From Flaccisagitta enflata (Eukaryota; Chaetognatha; Sagittoidea; Aphragmophora): a DNA stretch of 64,000 nucleotides. This document shows positions 29,963-48,029 of this stretch, piece by piece. Made by a program: the position numbers and the translations under genes. Position 1 is the first letter of the stretch. Each line of letters begins with the position of its first letter. The notes under the pieces are model-generated. The model saw only the letters and a program-made list of their open reading frames with translations, was not told the DNA's origin and did no database searches. The stretch is from assembly GCA_965153355.1 (NCBI GenBank), contig OZ231127.1, positions 27,156,001 through 27,220,000 on the forward strand, given 5' to 3'.

Positions 29963-30160
29963 TTTTGGTCGCGTGCTACGCGACCCTACACCCCGCTTTG
30001 TCCGTCCGTCGGTCCGTCCGTCTGTCGGTACGTCACACTTTTCTTTTCTTTTCTTTTCTTTTTGTGGTCTTTGGCCTCACTGCTCCTGCCCAAGTGACCT
30101 CAAATATGGCCCCTCCCCACCCGCACGCGACTGGAGTAGCCGTGTATCCGGCCTTGTTCC
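29963..30160 (-). mobile_element. Family B element shared by both duplication copies
   Basis: On the plus strand: GGTCGCGTGCTACGCGACCC, CCGCTTTGTCCGTCC and GTGTATCCGGCCTTGTTCCC. The equivalent copy is at 56793-56970, so insertion came before the duplication. Confidence 0.88.
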
Positions 30161-30924
30161 CATGCAAAACCACCATTTATGACTACGCTGCTTCCCTTTT
30201 CGTTCCTAATCTGCTTGTCATTCCATTCCCGTTTTCTAATGAGCTCTCGTAAAAATTTCCATTTTCCTAAATTTCCGCGATTTTTTTTTTTGGCAACGGG
30301 AATTTAAAAGACTTTCTTATTTCCTTCGCGGTAGTTTTCGGCTTTTCAAAGAAATTTGCGAATTGCGCTGCCGATCTAGAAGGTGGGGTGCCGTCGCCAA
30401 ATATACACGGTGCGCCAATTCAGGACAAAACGACAAGTAAATGACACAGGAAAATTAATGATCAGCATCATCGGCAATTCGTCAGGAATGATACGAACGA
30501 CGCCAAAGATGTCATATAGCGTCTTTCCATAACAAATGTCCTCGCCATTATTTCCCCCGACATTGATTACCGTTTTTTCAAAAACCCTCATTCATTTTAA
30601 ATCTGTTTATTGCGCCATCGTTGTTTCAAACAATTCAAATCGCAGCGCTCACATTTTCGCACTTTTATGATACTAGGCAACTAGCTGTGAAGTGCAATGT
30701 GATGGAATTGGAACAATTTTTGACAAATCTGGCAATTCGTTCTTCGTCAAACCCTCCTCACCACTTCTGGCAGTTCTGCTTAGCATTGAACATTTCCTCA
30801 ATGTACCTTCAGCAACCCTCCCCCCACCCATATTTCCCCCGCGCCCGTACTAACAAACATGCTACCCCCGGCCCCCTCATTCTGCTGGAACAACTTCCGC
30901 TCTTTCTCTACGTCGTGGGTGTTC

Positions 30925-31850
30925 ATCTTCCCTCACTTCCTCTTTCATCATCTTCCCTCACTTCCTCTACCTCCTCTTTCTTCATCTTCCCTCACTTCCT
31001 CTACTTCCTCTTTCTTCATCTTCCCTCACTTCCTCTACTTCCTCTTTTATCATCTTCCCTCACTTCCTCTACTTCCTCTTTCTTCATCTTCCCTCACTTC
31101 CTCTACTTCCTCTTTCTTCATCTTCCCTCACTTCCTCTACTTCCTCTTTCTTCATCTTCCCTCACTTCCTCTACTTCCTTCTTTCTTCATCTTCCCTCAC
31201 TTCCTCTACTTCCACTTTCTTCATCTTCCCTCACTTCCTCTACTTCCTCTTTCTTCATCTTCCCTCACTTCCTCTTTCATCATCTTCCCTCACTTCCTCT
31301 ACCTCCTCTTTCTTCATCTTCCCTCACTTCCTCTACTTCCTCTTTCTTCATCTTCCCTCACTTCCTCTACTTCCTCTTTCATCATCTTCCCTCACTTCCT
31401 CTACTTCCTCTTTCTTCATCTTCCCTAACTTCCTCTACTTCCTCTTTCTTCATCTTCCCTCACTTCCTCTACTTCGTCTTTCTTCATCTTCCGTCACTTC
31501 CTCTACTTCCTCTTTCTTCATCTTCCCTCACTTCCTCTTCTTCCACTTTCTTCATCTTCCCTCACTTCCTCTACTTCCTCTTTCTTCATCTTCCCTCACT
31601 TCCTCTACTTCCTCTTTCTTCATCTTCCCTCACTTCCTCTACTTCCTCTTTCTTCATCATCCCTCACTTCCTCTACTTCCTCTTTCCTCATCTTCCCTCA
31701 CTTCCTCTACTTCCTCTTTCTTCATCTTCCCTCACTTCCTCCACTTCCTCTTTCTTCATCTTCCCTCACTTCCTCTACTTCCTCTTTCTTCATCTTCCCT
31801 CACTTCCTCTACTTCCTCTTTCTTCATCTTCTCTCACTTCCTCTACTTGC
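30925..31850. repeat. 34-bp minisatellite, about 27 units
   Basis: Units of CTTCATCTTCCCTCACTTCC followed by TCTACTTCCTCTTT. The unit length of 34 leaves one frame open for about 400 codons as a repeating 34-residue peptide; this is not a gene. Copy 2 has only about five units (57750-57885). Confidence 0.95.
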
Positions 31851-33112
31851 TCGTGACTTCGTCCTCGGGGTTCCTCGCATTTGCCTCTAAATCGATCTAA
31901 ACGAGGTTTGACCTTCTCGGCCTCGGCTTTATTGGGATTGTAAAAACCCGTCGCAACGAATAAACAAGTGACGCTCAAATGGCCCAACGGCTTTCTAGAA
32001 TCGAGATTCTCGTTGTGTTTTTTTCTTTCTTCTCTATCTCATGTCTATCGCACTTGTCTGTCTCTTTGTCTGTCTCTATCTGCGTCTATTTCTTCGTGTA
32101 TTACTCTCGCTGTCACTTTTGGTCGCAAGCTCTGTCGGTCTGCGAGGTGACTATGCACGGGTCAATGAACTGGCTGTAGATCCTGATCATAGATCGGGCT
32201 GCGATAAAAGCTCGGACGTCGACCAAAACAAAGGAAAGAAGGACATCCCAAAAAATAGATCGCGGGAAGCAAAGACGTACTGACGCGCTAATCGAGAGAG
32301 ATAATACTAATAGACGGGCAAGCACATCACGGGAAGTGATAGACGGACGAGCTGATTGCGGGAAGTAAACAACATGCAACAGACGTGACGCCTTTTATGA
32401 ATTGCCAAGAAAGCCTCCATTTCCCTGATAACCTCCCAGCAGCCCAACCGAATCCAAGTTTCTCTTTAGAGCTGAGTAACAACCTGGCCTAGCCCTTGAA
32501 TTAAGCTTAAAGAATGTTTTCACAAAAGTTATGAAAAAATTCATTATGTATATAATTATAGAACTGCAGAAAAAAAACGTAGAAAGAAAACTCTGATGGC
32601 GCGGAGTTTTCATCCGTTGACGCTGATACCGAATCATGAATATGCGCGTAATGATTTTGGGGATTGAAACTGGTTAAAGACCTTATTTGCATTCGCCGGC
32701 GTAAACTCGATTTCAACGAGCAAACTCACGCTCCAATCTTCTTTTGAATTTCCCCTTTTTTGATCACGCGAATCTGAACATAGCTTTGAATATTGTTGAC
32801 GCTCTCTGTCTTTCCGTGTGCAATTCCGTCTGTCTCAGTGTCTCGCTCGGGCACTGTCTGTCTGTCTTTTTTTTTTGTCCCTCTCTTTCTCTTTGTCTCT
32901 CTTTGTTGCTTTTAGTCTCTCTCTCTCTCCCAGTTCTCCTAGTGCAATGTCTTCTGCGTGCGAATATCCAACATTACATGCGTGCACGCGTGGATAGGTC
33001 TACGTGCATTCCGTCGTGTGCGTCTCTATGCTGCCCGTTGCGCGTGCGTGTGCGCCGTTTGAATCAAATGCTTGCGATGGATTTTTTCCCTCTATCTCGA
33101 CATTTTCCCTGA

Positions 33113-33120
<8 letters not shown>
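31851..33120. other. Duplication copy 1, non-repeat segment
   Basis: A minus-strand frame (GFYNPNKAEAEKVKPRLDRF, about 31960-31860) is unchanged in copy 2 at 57995-57895, but the surrounding DNA is also nearly identical and no family is recognised. The rest is unassigned, with TCTG-rich stretches. Confidence 0.3.
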
Positions 33121-34215
<1,095 letters not shown>

Positions 34216-34802
34216 CAGATGTACAGAGGTAGGAGGGAATACCGGATCGAATTTTTTTCTCAGTGATTTTTTGGAGATTGTTAAATGATTGATGACGGAA
34301 AAAAGTCGGGTAAATGGGCTAAATGGAGCGTTCATTCAATAAGTAGGTTAATGAGTATCGATGCGACTTTTATTGATCGAATCTTTAACTGGTAATCCAG
34401 ATGTAATGAGGCAGGTTGATTCAAGGCGAGCGAAACTTCATCGGCCGGAATCATGTCCGTCGGTCCATCATGCTCTCTCTAAATCACACCGTTAGTTCAG
34501 AACGTCTTGTAGTTCATGGCCCTGCTCTTAATAATGAGAGATGAAACTTTTTTACCACTAATGAACTGGATTTCATTAACTATAAAATTAATTGGAACCA
34601 TTTATCACTGGCCACTAAATACACTAAATACACAGTGTATGAATACACTTACGTTTTCAGAGTTTTCAAATAAACTAAGTATATACTAAGTTCAAAACAT
34701 AGGGATTATTAATATCAAACCAAGATATTCCTCAAAATCAAATACTCTGGACAAGCGTTTTTCATAGTCCCTTCCCTTACATAATCTCTCGCGGCTAATC
34801 AT

Positions 34803-35000
34803 TTTTAATCGCGTGCACGCGACTCTACACCCCGCTTTGTCCGTCGGTTGGTTGGTCGGTTGGTCGGTCACACTTTACTTTTTTTTATGATTTTATTTCT
34901 TTGACCTCACTGCTCCTGCCCAAATGGTCTGGTGACCTCAGATATGGCCCCTGCCCACCCACACGCGACTTCGGTAGCCGTGTATCCGGCCTTGTTCTAT
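34803..35000 (-). mobile_element. Family B element shared by both duplication copies
   Basis: On the plus strand: AATCGCGTGCACGCGACTCT, CCGCTTTGTCCGTCGGTTGG and GTAGCCGTGTATCCGGCCTT. The partner is at 61205-61400. Confidence 0.88.
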
Positions 35001-35383
35001 TCCACCGAGATTGACGATTTTCCGGCAGATGCGACAGTTCTCTATCTTCATCCTCTTATCGAGAAATTCTCGCGTCTGCGTGCAACGAGACGCGCGCGAG
35101 CCCAGTGCACGCAGTTACACGAAGCTACATTCTAGCACTGTAACAGTTGAAGAGAAGAAAAAGAAGAAAAAGGAGAAAAAAAGATTAAAACCCATCGATG
35201 GGCTTTCGCGCGTGTGTGTGCACTGACATGGGAACGCGTGTACATTCGCGTGTCACGCATGACTCTGAATGCCGCTAGAAGACTGCGCGCACGGCACTCG
35301 ATTCCCACCGCACATGAAACTAAATCACGTTCAAATTTCGCGCTATCTTTCATAATCGCGAAATCATAGACAGAGGGAAAGGA

Positions 35384-36306
<923 letters not shown>

Positions 36307-36899
36307 GTCATGTTGTCAGAGGGTTACCAACAATTTTTTTTCGGGCTAAGCAGCAGCTCCAAAACCACAACTGCACTGAACCCAGTGTTCTTCCTTCACA
36401 TCAAAATGCTTTCACGGCCCGGTTTCTGTCAAAATAAAAGGACGTACCATAACCAGTAAAAACGTCCCTGCCATTACCAGTGCAATGCCCACCCTCAATC
36501 TTAATCGAGAACCTGCCTCATTAGTGGATGGTCAATTGTTTGCATTGTCTTTGTGCCGGTGTTGCATGTTGACCTTCTTGGCCTTGTTTAAAAAATGAAT
36601 CAATCTACTAGCTAGATCTATTGTTTGGGATAGTTTGTACTTTGAATCATTACTTTCTATCTACTCTGTTATCATTTTGTAACCTAGTGTATGCGCACAG
36701 GTCCCAATTGTTGTAGCCATCGTCCTTGCTGTTGTCAACCGTGATACTTTTTATTGAACACGCCCGGTTTCTGAATTGGATTTTCCCTCTTCAAAGCAAA
36801 GTCTGCGTTCTCGACTGAACTCGACTCCGGGTCATCTGCCCGGCTTCTTGATCTCTCTCACGCCACAACACCAGTGTCTCTCGCCTTGGAGAACCGCTG

Positions 36900-37545
36900 C
36901 TGCAGCCAGAATTTGATGAGACGTTGATGACAAAAAAGATGACGACGAGATGGACGTCAAATGACGCTAGCTACAACCACGAATATGAGCGGCCTGGACG
37001 ACGACGAACATGACGAGTTAGTAATGAAAGACGACGAATAGAATGACGAGATCCAGCAATACAATTGACGCCCTCGACGTTAACGACGTCAAAAACGACG
37101 TTTGGGACGTTGACGACGCCGTGGACGACGTCGTCGTCGCGTCGACGCCAACAACAACAAAGACGTTGACTAAAACGAGTGGCAACGTCAACGACGTATG
37201 AAAAAAGCGTCAAAAAACGTCGGGTACGACGACAGCCTTTACGAATGTAACGACGAAGACGGGGAAAAAAACGACGACGACAGGAAAGATGGAACATTTT
37301 GACGACGACGACGCCGATCACGACGACGACGACGACGACGACGACGAGGACCACCACCACCACCACCATGACCATCTCGACAACGCCAGAGAAGACGTTA
37401 GATTTTCGAGCAAAAAATGTCTGAGAAGCTTTGGATTTGCCGGCGAACAACAACACAGACGACGACGACGGAGAAGGATGAACAACAACGACAACGAAAA
37501 CTGCCACGACTGAGAAAACGACGTTGACAACACAACGAAGAGAGA
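36900..37545. repeat. ACG/GAC-rich trinucleotide-periodic block
   Basis: Irregular GACGACGACGAC with CACCACCAC inserts. Frames of 60-180 codons occur on both strands but the partner in copy 2 has indels that break them, so coding is not supported. Confidence 0.8.
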
Positions 37546-38059
37546 GGAAAACGGCGTTATTTCATCAGGACTCTAACCGTAAATACGTTGTCAATTGTTA
37601 TTTTAGGTGTACACGACATATATGACGTACATATTGTGGCACTGTCTCATTCGTTACGCTGAAGAATGGAACTTTTGATTGACAGCAGAAATTATTGAAA
37701 CCATAAGTTTCGGTGTAGTCGAATTTTTCCCGTCCAAAAAGGAAATTCTTGTTGAATTCTTCCATGCTTCTCGTAATCGTTGCCCCGAGATGCTAAATCC
37801 TCATCTTTCTCGAGAGAAGAGCTTTATCAAAGAAGGGCTCTGTCTCAAAGGTGGTCTAACCGGTCTCAATTTGAGGTAATTGGGCGAATTTTGTTCAGAA
37901 AAAAAAAAAGATCGTTGTAAAAGATTCATGTTGGGAGAGCTTCAAAAAATCGTCAGTGTCAAAAGTTACAAAGCGGAATCGAACACGAAGGAGGCGGAGA
38001 CGGAAAACAGGGGGGGGGGGGAAATTGACATTCAGCGAACAGGAAAAAAAGGAGAAAAA

Positions 38060-38099
<40 letters not shown>

Positions 38100-38285
38100 A
38101 GATGAGAGAAAGAGATAATAAGATAAAAATAAAAACAGAAAAGAGAGAGGACAGAAGGTTAGACAGAAAGAAAGAGAGAAAAAAGAGAGAAAGAGAGAAA
38201 AAGAAATAAAGAAATGAGCAAAAAACGAGGAGAGTATATATGAGCGCTAGCGTGATGCTTCACGTCTGGACGTAAAATGGCAATC
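37546..38285. other. Unassigned region with GA-rich tracts
   Basis: No gene recognised. GAGA/GAAA-type low complexity at 38060-38210. Confidence 0.5.
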
Positions 38286-38295
38286 GCGTTTTCAC

Positions 38296-38341
<46 letters not shown>

Positions 38342-38873
38342 GCGGAAAGAGAAGCAAATACTGAGACAGTTGTGTCGGATAGACAGAGGGGCCGTGAGAC
38401 AGTCTGAGAGAAAAAACGAGAACGAACGATGCTCTGGCACATCTCACGCTGTGAAAACAGGGAGACAAACGGAATGATTAAAATCAGATTGTCGACTTCC
38501 TTCTCCCTGAGATTCCGTCGTCGTTTCTGTCTATCCTATCCCATGATTATCCAAGACTTGTCACAATATGTTTTGACTCCTTTAGATTCTGTCCATTCCT
38601 ATTGCCAAATCACAACATCGTTATAAAATGCTTCATTTCTCTGTAGTTTATGAATATCTACGTACAGCATATGCGTCAATCAGTGACCATTGTCTTCCGT
38701 CTACCGGACTCTGGATGTTTTTGTTGTTGTTTTTTTTTTAAAGACATTTTGAGTTTCTCTCGGGGTTTCATGGGTGTTATTTGTCTAGTCGTGTGTCTGT
38801 CTCTTTAACCGTTGGTCTTTCTGTTAGTCGGTATGTCTTTGTCTATCTTTCTGTCTGTCTGTCTGTCTGTCTG

Positions 38874-39015
<142 letters not shown>

Positions 39016-39169
39016 TGTTTTCTCTCGCGTCAATGGACCGAGCTCATCATTGACGTCGCTGGCATTCATAGACAATAGAAGGCAGTGTAGCAAGACTGTT
39101 TTCACTCATGGCAATTTCCTACTGACATTTTTGGCTCACAGAGAAATGATGTCACTTTCGTAACGATGG

Positions 39170-39171
39170 CG

Positions 39172-39224
<53 letters not shown>

Positions 39225-39226
39225 GC

Positions 39227-39294
<68 letters not shown>

Positions 39295-39302
39295 TTGTTG
39301 TT
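39170..39302. repeat. (GTT)n microsatellite
   Basis: About 43 GTT units with one GCT and one TTT change. Confidence 0.97.
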
Positions 39303-39633
39303 GTCGTCGTTTAAGTTATTGTTGTAGTCGTTATTGTCATTGTTGTCATGTCAGTTTTGGTCTCTTTATGATTTGCATATTGTATCTTACAAAATATTCG
39401 CAGTGCAGAACGCAGTAGCTTGTGGCATTACCAATTGTCGCAGTAAAGTAAGTGACTAAAAGGCTCCCGAAGAACACACCAGGCCGGAAACAATCACTTG
39501 TTGTGTTAGCTCATGGCATTACCAAATATTGTCTCACAAGATTCAGTCAGAAGCAGGTCTGGGCGCGCTACAATTGAAACAAATTCCCACGCAGTAATGA
39601 ATATCACTGACCTGTCCATTAACGTTTTCCCCC

Positions 39634-41276
<1,643 letters not shown>

Positions 41277-41283
41277 ACATATA

Positions 41284-41286
<3 letters not shown>

Positions 41287-41355
<69 letters not shown>
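41287..41355. repeat. (CT)n tract on the 3' side of the LINE fragment
   Basis: Begins about 10 bp after the RT stop codon (TGAACATATAAC then CTCTCT). Confidence 0.97.
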
Positions 41356-41356
<1 letters not shown>

Positions 41357-41549
41357 ATCATGGCTATGGTTGCAAATCTTGTCTTTTCTGTTAGTACCTT
41401 ATTTTTGGTTTGTTTCTGTATTTAAATCTTATCTGTCGCCATTTGTAGAGTAGCTATTTATTGTGACGGACCTATGTCATGTCCTCGTACTTTTGAAAAA
41501 TTGTACCAAATGTAATCATTTGAATGGACAATATACCAATTATCACCAA

Positions 41550-42657
<1,108 letters not shown>

Positions 42658-42849
42658 AGTGATCTCTGAATAACTTTCGTTAGTAGTGAATATGCCTGAT
42701 TGGTAAAAAGAGGGTTGTCTATCATCCCCTATTCTTCAATCATCAGTGTCATCAGTATCATCCTCAATAGACTCATCATTATTTCTACTTCTGTCATCCT
42801 CATCATCAGTATCATCCTCAATAGACTCGACATGAAATCTACCTGCAAT

Positions 42850-43010
42850 CATCATCATCATCATCATCATCATCACCATCATGATGTTGATGATGATCAT
42901 CATCATCTTAACGATCATTGTCACCATCGTTACCACCACAATGATCGTCACCACCATCATAACTACCATCATCACCATCATCGTCACCATCATCATTTCA
43001 AGCATCTCCG
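42850..43010. repeat. (CAT)n / CACCATCAT low-complexity repeat
   Basis: Irregular CATCATCACCATCAT units. Confidence 0.9.
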
Positions 43011-43379
43011 ACCATGATATTTCTCCCTTGAGAAAGGCATTCACCAAGAATAACTTTCATCAGCGTGATGACTTCTCCTCCCTTACTTCCGGCAACACCC
43101 ACCTTCGGTTCTCCTCTTCTTCCTCCTCCTCCTCCTCCTCATTTTCCTCTTTCTCCTCTCGATATCTCTTCTTCCTCCTCTTCCTCTTAAATCTTCTCCT
43201 CAAGCAACTATCAAAAAACATCATTACTTTTTCTTTGCCTAGCCTGAAGACTATGGCTTTGATTTCTAAGGCCCCAGGCTTTGGCTTATATTGTTTCCCC
43301 TTATCTTGGCTTCTTTCTTCTTTCATTTTCTAGTTCTTCTTGGTTGTCCCTGGTCTTGGCTGTTTTTCTTCTACTTCTT

Positions 43380-43800
43380 TCAGGTCCTTCCTCTCACTTT
43401 TTTTTTCTTTTGTTTTTTCTTTGTCATTGTTTCTTCTTCCTCTGTGTCTTCTTCGTTTTCCTCTTCGACGAAGTCTCCGTCATCGTCTTCTTCTTGTTCT
43501 TCTTGTTTTTGTACTTCTTCTTCATCGTTATCTTCTTGTTCTTAATCTTGTTCTTTTTCTTCTTGCTCTTGTTCTTCTTGTTCTCCTTCTTCTTGTTCTT
43601 CTTGTTCTTGTTCTTCTTGTTCTTCTTCTTGTTCATCTTGTTCTTGTTCTTTTTCTTCTGCCTCTTCTTCTTTTTCTTCTTCTTCTTCTTCTTCTTCTTC
43701 TTCTTCTTCTTCTTCTTCTTCTTCTTCTTCTTCTTCTTCTTCTTCTTCTTCTATTTCTTCTTTTCCTTCTTCTTCTTCTTCTTCATCTTCTTCTTCATGA
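43380..43800. repeat. (CTT)n and TTCTTGTTC low-complexity repeat
   Basis: A purest stretch of about 90 bp near 43660-43750. Frames of up to 300 codons through it are artefacts. Confidence 0.92.
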
Positions 43801-44557
43801 CGATATCTCGTTGCTTTGCTCCTATTTTCTTCTTCCTCTTAACTTTTCATTTCCCTTTCGAATCCTCTGACAACGTGACGGAGTGTGCCAGAAGGAGACA
43901 ACGAGAGAGAGAGAGAGAAAAAAAGAGAGAAAGAAGCCTCAAAAGGCAGGGAAGCAGAATGATAAATGAACATTTGATAAGTTTCTCTGGAAACATGATT
44001 AAAGAGGATGATAATATCTTTCCGTCTTCTTTCCCATTTATCCTCTCTTCTCAATTTTTGGGGGGAAAGAAAAGAAGAATAAGAAGAAGAGAAGAAGGGA
44101 ATGCATGTGATCACGAGCGTGCGCGCACGCGTTACGAACCTCGATCATTCACGCACAAAGGCGGGGGCTGCTTGATATCATGGCTTACATCGTGATTGAT
44201 ATCATGGTTTAGGGTACTTGTAACTAAAATGTAGCAAGGACAACGAATTCTTTTCTCTTATCAAAACAATTTTGTCAGCGCATGCAAGTGTTTTCAGTGT
44301 CCCCATGTGGTTGATCCTATGCAGGCCGGAGATACGTCATCACTTGTGCGTAGTTGGATACAGACAGACGGAAGTTCTGTGACAGAACTGCATACTGAAC
44401 GGCGCCAACGCCCCAAAAATCAAAAGCGATAGAGTTTGGTTCTGAGTCAAACGGATCAGTAGATGGACTGATGGACCGCCAAAAATTACGCATATAGACG
44501 TAATAAGAGAGAATCTCGCAGATCGTTCTTCTTCCACCCAGAGGGCATGAAGGCCAT

Positions 44558-45400
<843 letters not shown>

Positions 45401-45439
45401 GTTACGTGACTAGAATTCCGATCCTTCCACGCGGAGGAA

Positions 45440-45545
45440 AACGCCGTCGCGTGGCGTTGCGAGGCGTTACGTGGCGTTGCGTGGTGTTGCGTTGCGTGGC
45501 GTTGCGTTGCGTTGCGTTGCGTTGCGTTGCGTGGCGTGGCATGGC
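45440..45545. repeat. GCGTT/GCGTG pentanucleotide repeat
   Basis: Units of GCGTTGCGTGGCGTTGCGTT with a purer (GTTGC)n core near 45500-45530. Confidence 0.9.
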
Positions 45546-46089
45546 TTCGCGTTTTGTGGCGTTAGAGTCCTTTGTTCCGTTTGTGCATGCGTCGCCCTAG
45601 TGGACCTTTTGCAACAAGTGGCGTATACAGAAGTTTTTAAGCACATGTGTGCTCGCGGGCTTGCTAGCATGTCAAACTATGGTCCCAATCCCAATCCCAT
45701 CCAAGGAAATTTGCTCGTCAGTGCTCAGTGCTAAGTGCTCACGACCACCACATTTCACCGGTTAGTTCTGGAGCTAGCTTAGGCTTTAAAGTTTCTGTTT
45801 GCCCGTTTATAAGCGCCTACGTTTTTTGATACACGCGTGCTTTCATACACGCGCGTCACTCTTTATCCCCTATTTACGTATCAATGCGCGCGGCCATAAG
45901 CGAACGCACACTTGTTGCTGATTCACCAAAGCTGCGCGTACTTGAAAGGCAGAGTTTGAATGGAAACACATGAAATATGCAAAGGTCGATCAAGGGAAAA
46001 ACTTCCTCTATTTCCTCTATCTCCTCGGCACTTCTACTTCGCTTGTGGTATGCTTTGCATGTGGTAGCATGCTGCATCACTGTATAATA

Positions 46090-46101
46090 CTCACACACAC
46101 A

Positions 46102-46150
<49 letters not shown>

Positions 46151-46307
46151 TACTATGTACATATATGCTCTAAGATCAATGAACAGTTAAACTGTTAGAT
46201 ATTCAGACAGACAGACAGACAAACGGACATACAGCACAGACAAAGAGGCAGACATAGAAAGACAGCAAAGAACCACAGAGAGACAGAATACAGACAGCAA
46301 CAGACAG

Positions 46308-46347
<40 letters not shown>

Positions 46348-46365
46348 ACACACACACACACGTGC
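46090..46365. repeat. (CA)n microsatellites
   Basis: Tracts at 46090-46146 and 46312-46362, with CAGA repeats around 46205-46225. Confidence 0.93.
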
Positions 46366-46709
46366 AAGCATCCAGAAAAAAAAAACACAGTAAAAAACAT
46401 TAAAGCAGTTGCGTACAAAGCTTTCGTCGGCTGAAAGTGTCAGCGCCACACGCGAGCGTCATTTCCGGTTTCTGTCATTTCCGGTTTCTGTCATTTCCGG
46501 TTGGCGCTTAAAAACGCCTCCTTTAGACTCTTTTTTTTTTTTTTTTTGCTGTTCCCTTCTTTCTTCTCTTTCTCGAGTCTCGAAGTCTTCTTTTTCTTCG
46601 CGGAAATCCGCTTAAAAACTCCCGCAGTTAAAAAAGTGAAGCTGAGGAATAATTCATGGAATCCACTCAACACAGAATTTCAACCTCCAACTTCCAATAC
46701 CATCGTCAT

Positions 46710-46719
46710 NNNNNNNNNN
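46710..46719. other. Assembly gap, 10 N
   Basis: Ten N bases, directly before the G-rich minisatellite, so the array length is unknown. Confidence 1.
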
Positions 46720-47312
46720 GGCAGGGGGTCAAGGGTGGGTGGGTGGGTAGGTGGGCCGGCAGGGGGTCAAGGGTGGGTGGGTGGGTAGGCAGGGGGTCAA
46801 GGGTGGGTGGGTGGGTGGGCAGGGGGTCAAGGGTGGGTAGGTGGGTGGGCAAGGGGTCAAGGGTGGGTAGGTGGGTGGGCAGGGGGTCAAGGGTGGGTGG
46901 GTGGGTGGGCAGGGGGTCAAGGGTGGGTAGGTGGGTGGGCAGGGGGTCAAGGGTGGGTAGGTGGGTGGGCAGGGGGTCAAGGGTGGGTGGGTGGGTGGGC
47001 AGGGTGGGCAGGCAGGGGTCAAGGGTGCCAGGTGGGTGGGTAGGTGGGTGGGCAGGGTCGATGGTGAGTGGGTGGGTGGGCAGGGGGCCAATGGTGAGGG
47101 GTGGGCGGAGCAGGAGTCAATGGTAGTGGGTGGGCGGGCAGGGGGGTCAATGGTGGGTGAGTGGGCAGGCAGGGGGTCAGTGGTGGGTGCGCGGCGGGCA
47201 GGGAGTCAATGGTGGGTGGGTGGGCGGGCAAAGGGTCAAGGGTGGGTGAGTGGGCGGGCAGGGGGTCAACGATGGGTGGGTGGGTGGGCAGGGGGTCAAT
47301 GGTGCCTATGCA
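46720..47312. repeat. G-rich minisatellite, 30-bp unit
   Basis: Units of GGGTGGGTAGGTGGGTGGGC followed by AGGGGGTCAA, decaying after about 46990. Plus strand has four or more G3-5 runs per unit, fitting G-quadruplex folding. Confidence 0.95.
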
Positions 47313-47389
47313 AAAATGCATTTCTCAGCACATTAGGGCCATGGCAAGATCAAACAATGATGAACATGCTATATATACGAGGTTCTATC

Positions 47390-47522
47390 CAGCGGCGTAG
47401 GACAAGGGACATCAGGGACATCAATTGATGTCCCTGCTGTCGGGACACCAAAGTTGTCGGGACACCAAAGAGGAAAAAAAGTATTCAGGAAAGAAAAAAA
47501 TGAAATAAAAAAAAGAGTATAG

Positions 47523-47595
<73 letters not shown>

Positions 47596-48021
47596 AACAG
47601 GAAAAGTAAAAAAAGTAGAAGAAAAATAGATGAAACATAAGATGAAGACGTAAAGAAAATAAGATAGTAAAACCGACAGAAATAAAGCAATCAAAATTCT
47701 GTGGTTTTCAAGCTTATGTTAGTTTTAGGCAAATAAAGAGGGATGTAGAGGAGCAAAGTAAGTAAAAAAAAGAAGTGAAGATAGGTATTTAGGCACAACC
47801 TGTGGCTGAGAGAGAAAAAAACTATTTTCTCCTATACCAGGCATGATTAGGCCCCATCCCACTTATCTAAGATCTCAAAGAAAATAAGAGTATGGTAGTA
47901 ATTACAATTTTTCACAATTTTCAAGCAAAAACTACATATTATTGTCTGTTGGGACACCAGATTTGTCGGACACTAGTTTGGTGGCTGATGTCCCAAGAAA
48001 TCCAGCTCTCCTACGCCGCTG
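47390..48021. mobile_element. 632-bp non-autonomous hAT element, 8-bp TSD
   Basis: The ends CAGCGGCGTAGGA and TCCTACGCCGCTG are inverted, and the 8-bp target duplication GTTCTATC is exact on both sides (47382-89 and 48022-29). Such ends and an 8-bp duplication are typical of hAT. The interior has TCGGGACACCAAAG repeats near both ends and a (GA)n tract at 47529-47577. Confidence 0.93.
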
Positions 48022-48029
48022 GTTCTATC

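Noticed and set aside
30376-30591. Minus-strand 71-codon frame (VGGNNGEDICYGKTLYDIF) with a partner at 57226-57420
   Set aside because: Differences between the copies mostly change the residue, which does not suggest selection on protein; no family recognised.
30621-31856. 411-codon plus-strand frame, Ser/Leu/Pro/Phe-rich
   Set aside because: It is the 34-bp minisatellite read through; the partner in copy 2 keeps only about five units.
36971-37507. 178-codon minus-strand frame in the GACGAC block
   Set aside because: The copy at 63585-63978 has indels that split the frame; composition is trinucleotide repeat.
43281-44195. 304-codon Phe-rich frame
   Set aside because: It runs through (CTT)n low complexity with no protein-like segment.
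46656-47428. Gly/Trp/Val or Pro/Thr-rich frames in the G-rich array
   Set aside because: The frames come from the 30-bp unit (a multiple of 3), run across an N gap and are open on both strands.
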